Assembly (NCBI GenBank): GCA_937902605.1 | Contig: CALFNC010000315.1 | Coordinates: 1-7,242, forward strand | Direction: 5' to 3' | Source: an uncultured Acidobacteriota bacterium | Lineage (GTDB): Bacteria > Acidobacteriota > Thermoanaerobaculia > UBA5066 | Length of the DNA stretch: 7,242 nucleotides | Shown: positions 1 to 4,652 of the stretch, one piece after another | Numbering within the stretch: position 1 is the first letter of the stretch | Layout of the letters: the number at the start of each line of letters is the position of its first letter | Notes under the pieces: generated by a model | The model's database searches: none | The model's input: only the letters and a program-made list of their open reading frames with translations | Told to the model about the DNA's origin: nothing | Program-made: the position numbers and the translations under genes

Positions 1-935
1 GGCGGTGACGCCAGCCGGTGCGGCGGCGTAGCCGTGGGCTCGGTCGTTCTTCTCATCAGGAGGCGGCCGAGGGCTCCGCTCGGTACCGGGGGCCGGGCGG
101 GGCTGGCGGCCGGGTGGCCGGTCTCCGGCTTGCGCCCGACCGCGCTACCAGGGCGGTGCGGGACCGTCTGTCGCGTGACGCCTGCCGTCTGAGGCGACGC
201 AGAAGCCGCCGAAGCCGCTCCGACCCGCCTGGCAGGGGGCCTGTGGGGGGCGGCGTGGATGGCGGCGGCCACCGGGGCTGGCGTCTCGGCCAGCGGCGGA
301 ATCGAGGCGGCGACCGCCTCGGCGGAGACGCGAACCGGAGGAGCCGGAGCTATTGCAGCTATGGGACCCGCCGCATGAGCGGTGGGCTCAAGCGCGGGCT
401 TCTCCTCAGCCGCCGCTTTGCGGGTCTTCTGGCGGGCTTCGGCCTCCCTGGCCTCCTCGGCCTCCTCGGTCTTTTCCCCCTTTTCGGGAGCCGCCTCGGC
501 AGCTTCGGGAGGAGACGGCGGGACGACCAGGGGAATGGCCGGGGTGTCTGAGGTGCCGGCGGCCTCGGCGGCATCGGTGGCCGGAGAGGATGAAGAGGCT
601 GTCACCGCACCGGCGACGCCTCCCTCGGCGGCCTCCGCCGATTCGGGGGCCTTCTCCACCAGCTTGATCCGCTTCAGCGCGGCCCGTTCCGGCTTCGGCT
701 TGGCGACCGGTGCCGCTTCTTTGACGGGCGCCGTTCCCACTTGCCGGACGATGAGGCTTTTTGGGGCCTGCGTCTTTCCGGTCAGGATCGCCTGGGCGGT
801 GGACGGGTCGAGCGTCGAGTCGACTCCCTTGACGTCCACGCCGATTCCCTGGAGAAGGAAGAGAACTTCCTTCGCCGGCTTGCCGAGGGTCTTCGCCAGC
901 TGGGCGACGGTGAATTTGGCAGGGGTGCTCTTCAC
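1..935 (-). CDS. infB: Translation initiation factor IF-2, N-terminal part (runs off the left edge)
   Basis: IF2 is the GTPase that brings initiator fMet-tRNA to the 30S subunit and promotes subunit joining. Reading the minus strand from GTG at 935 gives 311 codons without a stop up to base 1. Residues 1-50 form the IF2_N domain, with FTVAQLAKTLGKPAKEV near the start and GIGVDVKGVDSTLD soon after. Residues from about 55 to 311 are a low-complexity Ala/Pro/Glu-rich linker. The G domain, domain II and the fMet-tRNA-binding C-terminus lie outside the window. The GTG start overlaps the nusA TGA as GTGA, which suggests translational coupling; a GGAG lies 11 bases upstream (947-950), inside nusA. 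The position directly after nusA is the near-universal bacterial order. The identification is firm from the N-terminal motif and synteny. The exact start is likely, because the IF2_N homology begins about six residues into the protein. Confidence 0.93.
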   Translation of the reverse strand, partial: MKSTPAKFTVAQLAKTLGKPAKEVLFLLQGIGVDVKGVDSTLDPSTAQAILTGKTQAPKSLIVRQVGTAPVKEAAPVAKPKPERAALKRIKLVEKAPESAEAAEGGVAGAVTASSSSPATDAAEAAGTSDTPAIPLVVPPSPPEAAEAAPEKGEKTEEAEEAREAEARQKTRKAAAEEKPALEPTAHAAGPIAAIAPAPPVRVSAEAVAASIPPLAETPAPVAAAIHAAPHRPPARRVGAASAASASPQTAGVTRQTVPHRPGSAVGRKPETGHPAASPARPPVPSGALGRLLMRRTTEPTATPPHRLASP

Positions 936-2761
936 TGTTTCGCGTTCTCCGTGACGGGCGCCGGCTTGTCGCCGCCCTCGGGCTGTTCGGCGTCAGCGAT
1001 GGCTTTCTCGCCGTCCTCGCCAGTGGCTTCCTCGCCGTCCTCGCCGCCGGCTTCCTCGTCCGTCTCCTCGTCGTCGGCCTCTTCTTCCGGCTCGGGGGCC
1101 GGCGCAGACTCGAACTCCTCGATCGTCTCGAGGGCGGCCTCGCGCGCGTCGACGTCCAGGCCGGCGTCCTCGAAGGCCTTTCGGTCCTCGGCCTCCTCGG
1201 CGTTCGCCGAGTCGAGGACGTCTCCCACGGACTCGAGGCCGGAGGCGGCGAACGCGGCGATCACCGCTTCGTCGAGGCCCGGCACCTCCGCGAGAGGGGT
1301 CGCGCGGCGTTGGGACGCTACGAGCATCCGCTGGAGCGCCTCAGCCACCTCTTCTTTGACGGCCTGCTCGCTCTTGATCTCGATCCGTGCGCCGATCAGC
1401 GCCGCCGCGAGACGGACGTTCTGTCCCCGTTTGCCGATCGCTAGCGAGAGCTGATCCACCTCGACGATGCACTCCAGCGTCGGAACCGGGTCGACCGGCT
1501 GGCCATCCGGGCCGGCCTCGGGCTCGGCCTCCTCGTCCGCGGGCATGGCGGACACGCGGGTGATCTTCGCGGGCGAGAGGGCGTTCTGGGCGTACGTGAC
1601 CAGATCGTCGGAGAACTGGATGATGTCGATCCGCTCGCCGCGCAGCTCGCGCATGATTGCCTGAACGCGCGCGCCGCGCATGCCGACGCAGGCGCCGACC
1701 GGGTCGACGTCCCTCTCGCGGGAGAGAACTGCCACCTTCGCGCGCTCCCCGGGCTGCCGGACGCAGCCGCGAATGATGACCGTTCCGTCGTAGATCTCCG
1801 GGACCTCCATCTCCATCAGCCGCATCAGCAGCTCGGGAGCGGTCCGGGAGAGGACGATCTGTGCCCCCTTTGGGTTCCGGTGGACGTCCACCAGGACGCC
1901 GCGGACCCGCTCGCCCTGCGTGTAGCGCTCCGCGCGAGACTGGTGGTCGCGCGGGATGACAGCCTCGGTGCGGCCAAGGTCGACGATCATGTCACCCCGC
2001 TCGAACCGCTTGACCGTCCCCGTGATCAGGTCGCCGATCTTCGGGAAGTACTCGTTGTAGATGTTGTCGCGCTCGGCCTCGCGCACTTTCTGGTAGAGGA
2101 CCTGCTTGGCGCTCTGGGCCGCGATCCGTCCGAGCCCCTCGGTGGAACGGTAGAGGCGGATCTCGTCGTCGATCTGCGCCTCGTCTGGGGCGACCGGCGT
2201 CTCGGCCCCTTCGGGCTCGCGAACGATCCCCCAGCTCTTGCCGGCCAGCTCGCTGCTAAGGAGGGCCGGGACCTCCTCGGGAAGCAGCTCGATCCAGGGG
2301 AGGCGGATCTCCTTCTCGGGGTCGTGGACCGCCGCGGCCGACGCCGGGGCGACCGCCTGGCCGAGGGGAACGTCGTCCGGGTCGACGGGGGCCCCGTCTG
2401 CGGCGTCGTCGGCCTCGGGGCGCGTCTTCCTCTCGACGATCCGGTACGGCGTCCAGGCGGTGAGCTCGCCCGTCTTCGGGTCGAAGCGGGCGGCCATCTC
2501 GCGGACCTTGTAGACCTTCCGCGCGGCGGTGGCCATGGCCTCCTCCAGCGCGATGACGAGACGCTCGAAGTCGATCTCCTTGTCGCGGGAGGCGGCCTTG
2601 AGAGCGTCGATGATCTCGTCCGCCTTCGTCGGCGGGGGGGCCTTCGCGGCTTTCGCCGCCTTCGCGGTCTTGACGGTCCGCTGGTGCGCCGCCCGTTTCA
2701 GGGTCTTCGCCGCCGCCGCGTCGCTGGTTCCGGTCCCGCCCGGGTTCTGGCTCGAAGTCAT
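932..2761 (-). CDS. nusA: Transcription termination/antitermination factor NusA
   Basis: NusA binds RNA polymerase and nascent RNA and modulates pausing, intrinsic termination and antitermination in the cytoplasm. The protein has 609 residues, against about 350-500 usually. A Lys/Ala-rich extension (about 1-45) precedes the RNAP-binding N-terminal domain (about 46-237; FERLVIALEEAMATAARK, then GRIAAQSAKQVLYQKVREAE). The S1 domain spans about 241-307. KH1 (about 308-400) has VGACVGMRGARVQAIMREL and NALSPAKI; KH2 (about 428-480) has DQLSLAIGKRGQNVRLAAAL. One helix-hairpin-helix-like region (about 488-545; PGLDEAVIAAFAASGLESV) and a strongly acidic tail (about 550-609) follow. Acidic or Pro-rich insertions lie inside the N-terminal domain (about 112-200) and between KH1 and KH2 (about 405-428). 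The ATG has a GGAGAG 9 bases upstream (2771-2776), which supports this start. rimP is 75 bases upstream and infB overlaps the stop. Confidence 0.97.
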   Translation of the reverse strand: MTSSQNPGGTGTSDAAAAKTLKRAAHQRTVKTAKAAKAAKAPPPTKADEIIDALKAASRDKEIDFERLVIALEEAMATAARKVYKVREMAARFDPKTGELTAWTPYRIVERKTRPEADDAADGAPVDPDDVPLGQAVAPASAAAVHDPEKEIRLPWIELLPEEVPALLSSELAGKSWGIVREPEGAETPVAPDEAQIDDEIRLYRSTEGLGRIAAQSAKQVLYQKVREAERDNIYNEYFPKIGDLITGTVKRFERGDMIVDLGRTEAVIPRDHQSRAERYTQGERVRGVLVDVHRNPKGAQIVLSRTAPELLMRLMEMEVPEIYDGTVIIRGCVRQPGERAKVAVLSRERDVDPVGACVGMRGARVQAIMRELRGERIDIIQFSDDLVTYAQNALSPAKITRVSAMPADEEAEPEAGPDGQPVDPVPTLECIVEVDQLSLAIGKRGQNVRLAAALIGARIEIKSEQAVKEEVAEALQRMLVASQRRATPLAEVPGLDEAVIAAFAASGLESVGDVLDSANAEEAEDRKAFEDAGLDVDAREAALETIEEFESAPAPEPEEEADDEETDEEAGGEDGEEATGEDGEKAIADAEQPEGGDKPAPVTENAKQ

Positions 2762-2770
2762 CTCGTCGAT

Positions 2771-2776
2771 CTCTCC
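2771..2776 (-). promoter_or_regulatory. Ribosome binding site of nusA
   Basis: On the minus strand GGAGAG stands 9 bases before the nusA ATG at 2761. It supports the long N-terminus of NusA, including the Lys/Ala-rich extension, over a downstream start. Confidence 0.7.
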
Positions 2777-2799
2777 ATGCTCTGTTTCACGAACCGCCG

Positions 2800-2815
2800 C
2801 GCCCCCGGAGGGGCG
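2800..2815 (-). other. Hairpin in the rimP-nusA intergenic gap
   Basis: A perfect 6-bp stem (CGCCCC/GGGGCG on the minus strand) encloses a TCCG tetraloop closed by C-G, a UNCG-type loop. No T run follows, so it is not a standard terminator. It lies in the 75-base gap between rimP and nusA. It could be a pause, processing or stabilising structure, or chance in GC-rich DNA. Confidence 0.4.
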
Positions 2816-2836
2816 ACCGATGCCGCCGATCTCTCG

Positions 2837-3346
2837 CTACCTCTTCCGTGCCCTGGTCTCTCCGTAGTCCGGGACCAGCCGCGCGGTCTTGACGTCGCCG
2901 AACCGCACAGTGTAACGGCGCTTCTGGTCCTCATCAAGAATCGTCACGAGCTCTCCGTCGACCACTTCCAGGAGCCCCTTCAGGTTGGTCGATCCTTCCA
3001 TGGGTTGCAACAGCCGGACGCGGACCCGCTTCCCCGTGAACCGTTGGAAGTCCTCCAGCGTCCAAAGCGTCCGGTCTAGACCGGGAGAGGCGACTTCCAA
3101 GACGTATGGAGTCGAGAGCTCCTCGATGGTCTCGAGGAAGGCGTCCACCACGCGGGACGTCTCCTCGCAATCGTCGAGCGAGACTCCGCCCTCGCGGTCG
3201 ATCGTGAGGGTCAGGACTCCCCGGCTCCGGCCCTGCCGCCAGTCGATGTGACACAGCTCCAACCCCTGCCGCGCCAAGAGGCTGGCAAGTGCCGAGGAGG
3301 TCTCGGTTCCAAATGGGAGCCTGTCCTGATTCGATCTGGTCTCCAT
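2837..3346 (-). CDS. rimP: Ribosome maturation factor RimP
   Basis: RimP is a cytoplasmic factor needed for efficient 30S subunit maturation. The 169-residue protein shows the family pattern. The N-terminal alpha/beta domain contains GLELCHIDWRQG (about 28-39), then a strand TLTIDREGGVSLDDCEETSR (46-65). The family signature YVLEVASPGLDRTL lies at 81-94, and FQRFTGKRVRVRL opens the SH3-like C-terminal domain (about 100-158). The usual length is about 150, so the protein carries roughly ten extra residues at the N-terminus. The ATG at 3346 has no recognisable Shine-Dalgarno sequence; no better in-frame ATG exists before the conserved region. It is the first gene of the rimP-nusA-infB operon and lies about 86 bases downstream of a predicted transcription start. 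A 13-base sequence in its leader is repeated inside its 5' coding region. Confidence 0.96.
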   Translation of the reverse strand: METRSNQDRLPFGTETSSALASLLARQGLELCHIDWRQGRSRGVLTLTIDREGGVSLDDCEETSRVVDAFLETIEELSTPYVLEVASPGLDRTLWTLEDFQRFTGKRVRVRLLQPMEGSTNLKGLLEVVDGELVTILDEDQKRRYTVRFGDVKTARLVPDYGETRARKR

Positions 3347-3374
3347 GTCGCCGCGCCGCGAAGGTCTCGGTTCC
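3298..3374 (-). repeat. Direct repeat spanning the rimP start
   Basis: The 13-mer GGAACCGAGACCT (minus strand) occurs at 3362-3374 in the leader and at 3298-3310 in the rimP coding region, 64 bases apart. Extended to 22 bases (CCCA...GGAACCGAGACCTNC) the copies match at 18 positions. The sequence between the copies is not itself duplicated, so this is not a simple tandem duplication of 64 bases. Function is unknown. Confidence 0.55.
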
Positions 3375-3382
3375 CTTTGGGG

Positions 3383-3409
3383 AAAAAAGAAGGTGGGCCC
3401 ACGCCCACC
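3383..3409 (-). terminator. Intrinsic terminator/attenuator in the rimP-nusA-infB leader
   Basis: On the minus strand a perfect 7-bp stem (GGTGGGC, bases 3409-3403, with GCCCACC, bases 3398-3392) and a 4-base loop are followed directly by TTCTTTTTT (3391-3383). This is the classic intrinsic-terminator form. It lies between the predicted operon promoter (3439-3467) and the rimP start (3346). No minus-strand gene ends upstream of it and no plus-strand gene ends here, so a leader attenuator is the simplest reading. A second small hairpin (TTCCC-CAAA-GGGAA, 3371-3384) overlaps the end of the T run and could compete or modulate. Confidence 0.68.
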
Positions 3410-3419
3410 CTCAAGGTTT

Positions 3420-3446
3420 TTGAAAGTCAGCCGGGGAGCTTATATC
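3420..3446 (+). promoter_or_regulatory. Candidate promoter for the TonB-like gene
   Basis: TTGAAA (3420-3425) and TATATC (3441-3446) resemble -35 and -10 boxes but are separated by only 15 bases, shorter than the preferred 17. The -10 overlaps the -10 of the opposing rimP promoter. It would start a transcript near 3453, about 83 bases before the assigned ATG. Confidence 0.35.
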
Positions 3447-3453
3447 ACCCCGG
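3431..3453. repeat. Inverted repeat centred on the shared -10 region
   Basis: CCGGGG (3431-3436) and CCCCGG (3448-3453) are perfect 6-base inverted arms around an 11-base centre (AGCTTATATCA) that holds the -10 elements of both divergent promoters. This is the layout expected of an operator, but short GC arms also arise by chance in this GC-rich DNA. Confidence 0.35.
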
Positions 3454-3467
3454 TCGGGCGGGTTCAA
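3439..3467 (-). promoter_or_regulatory. Sigma70-type promoter of rimP-nusA-infB
   Basis: On the minus strand TTGAAC (bases 3467-3462) and TATAAG (bases 3444-3439) are separated by exactly 17 bases. The -35 box matches the consensus at 4 of 6 positions and the -10 at 5 of 6. This AT-rich -10 stands out in the GC-rich surroundings. Initiation is expected near 3432, giving a leader of about 86 bases before rimP. Confidence 0.55.
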
Positions 3468-3535
3468 GTCGGGCCGGGGCTGTAACATCCCGTCCTCGAG
3501 CCGGTCCTGAGTACGCAGGTTGGCACGCTCTTCCC

Positions 3536-4591
3536 ATGAGGACCGGCGGACGTGCCAGAAGGTGTCCTAGTGAGGAGACTATCAACGAACTGATCGTCAT
3601 CCGGCTGACCGAGCCGGAAGAGGTAGTGGTCGGGCCCCCCTGGTGGGCCATCGACAAGGACCGGGCCGCCTTCCTCTCCATCATCATCCATCTCCTCATC
3701 GTCCTGACTCTTCTCTTGGCCCCACCGCTGAAGAAGAAGGCCGAGGTCCCGCTGGACCAGCAGCCCGACCCGCTCGGGATCATCAAGATGATGCAGACTC
3801 CACCGGACCCGGGGCCGATCCCGGTCCAGTTCTTCCCGGCTCCGGGTCCGGCGACCAAGGCTCCAGGAAAGAACCCTCTCCCGTCGGACGCGAACCGGGT
3901 CGCGGCAGGAGGGGACCCGAAGCTCCCGAAGGCCGAGAAACCGAAGTCGGTCCCGCTTCCAGGGATCCAGGAGATGGCCCCGGGCCGGAGCGGGGAACGG
4001 CAGGCGGCCGCGCCCCCGAAAGGCGAAGGGGGCAAGGACGAGTCTTCGGGGGAGAAGAAAGAGACGGCCGAGGCGCTCGCGCAGCCGCGCCAGGCCGTCC
4101 CGCCGGGAGGGCGCGCCAAGGGTCTGGTCGGCCTCCCCGACTCGACGATCGCGGGTCTGACGGCCGAGCAGGTCGCACGTGCCGCGAAGCTCTCCGGCCA
4201 GGGGGGCGACGACGGCGGAGGATGGGATCGGGAAGGAGGGTTCGTCGACTCGGGCCCGCTCTCCTTCGACACGGCCAACTATGACTGGGGGAACTACGCC
4301 GCCGAGATGATCCGGAAGATCAAGCGGAACTGGGAAGTCCCGTCGCTCGCGCACTACGGGATGAAGGGGAAGCTGACGATCCGGTTCTTCATCCTCAAGG
4401 ATGGCCGGGTCCAGGGAGCCACGATCATCGCGTCGTCCGGCATTCCCCCGTTCGACAACGCCTCCCTCCAGGCCATCCTCCGGTCGAATCCTTTCCGGCC
4501 GCTTCCCGCAGACCTGGGCAAGGACCGCGAGGGGGTGACCGTGACCTTCCTCTACAACATCCGCCCCGAGGAGCTGAGCGGACGGAAATAG
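3536..4591 (+). CDS. TonB/TolA-family energy-transducing envelope protein
   Basis: Proteins of this type span the periplasm and pass energy from the inner-membrane ExbB/ExbD or TolQ/TolR motor to the outer membrane. From ATG 3536 the protein has 351 residues. A short cytoplasmic N-terminus leads to one transmembrane helix (about 44-63) carrying S48-x3-H52, the Ser/His pair needed in TonB and TolA for motor coupling. A Pro/Lys/Glu/Gly-rich periplasmic linker (about 64-245) and a TonB-type C-terminal domain (about 252-343; YAAEMIRKIKRNWEVP, then IASSGIPPFDNASLQAIL and NPFRPLP) follow. The start is uncertain: 3536 lacks a Shine-Dalgarno sequence, and its first 15 codons are rich in codons rare here. 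Alternatives are GTG 3626 (GGA seven bases upstream) or a non-standard start after GAGGAG (3572-3577). No exbB/exbD is in view, so TonB versus TolA remains open. It is divergent from rimP, with htrA 61 bases downstream. Confidence 0.85.
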   Translation: MRTGGRARRCPSEETINELIVIRLTEPEEVVVGPPWWAIDKDRAAFLSIIIHLLIVLTLLLAPPLKKKAEVPLDQQPDPLGIIKMMQTPPDPGPIPVQFFPAPGPATKAPGKNPLPSDANRVAAGGDPKLPKAEKPKSVPLPGIQEMAPGRSGERQAAAPPKGEGGKDESSGEKKETAEALAQPRQAVPPGGRAKGLVGLPDSTIAGLTAEQVARAAKLSGQGGDDGGGWDREGGFVDSGPLSFDTANYDWGNYAAEMIRKIKRNWEVPSLAHYGMKGKLTIRFFILKDGRVQGATIIASSGIPPFDNASLQAILRSNPFRPLPADLGKDREGVTVTFLYNIRPEELSGRK

Positions 4592-4599
4592 TGGTGGGG

Positions 4600-4614
4600 G
4601 CGCCGAATCGGCGC
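4600..4614 (+). other. Hairpin after the TonB-like gene
   Basis: A perfect 6-bp inverted repeat (GCGCCG/CGGCGC) with an AAT loop starts 8 bases after the stop codon. No T run follows, so it is not a canonical intrinsic terminator; readthrough into htrA is likely. It could stabilise the 3' end or cause a pause. Confidence 0.4.
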
Positions 4615-4652
4615 AACATCTCCGGCACGTATCTTGCCCCGCCTGGACCGAT

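Noticed and set aside
382..1454. Ser/Ala-rich plus-strand frames over infB and the nusA tail
   Set aside because: They are shadows of the Ala/Glu/Pro-rich IF2 linker and the acidic NusA tail, both read on the minus strand.
2759..2779. A six-codon upstream frame (ATG at 2779 on the minus strand) overlapping the nusA start
   Set aside because: It has no ribosome binding site of its own and is too short to separate from chance.
1880..3079. A 399-codon plus-strand frame across rimP and nusA
   Set aside because: It is the complement of two conserved genes and has no domain of its own.
3392..3420. The leader hairpin read as a plus-strand terminator (TTTTT at 3417-3421)
   Set aside because: The plus-strand T run starts several bases after the stem, and no plus-strand gene ends upstream. 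The minus-strand orientation has an immediate T run.
3405..3483. Possible tRNA: GGTTCAAGTC (3461-3470) looks like a T-loop and is followed by GGGCCGGGGC
   Set aside because: The T-stem does not pair beyond one base pair, no matching 5' acceptor strand exists about 70 bases upstream, and there is no D-arm or anticodon arm. The same bases are better explained as the -35 box of the minus-strand promoter.
3248..3535. Upstream extension of the TonB-like frame to an ATG at 3248
   Set aside because: It would overlap the rimP start and both promoters, and the translated extension has no family resemblance.
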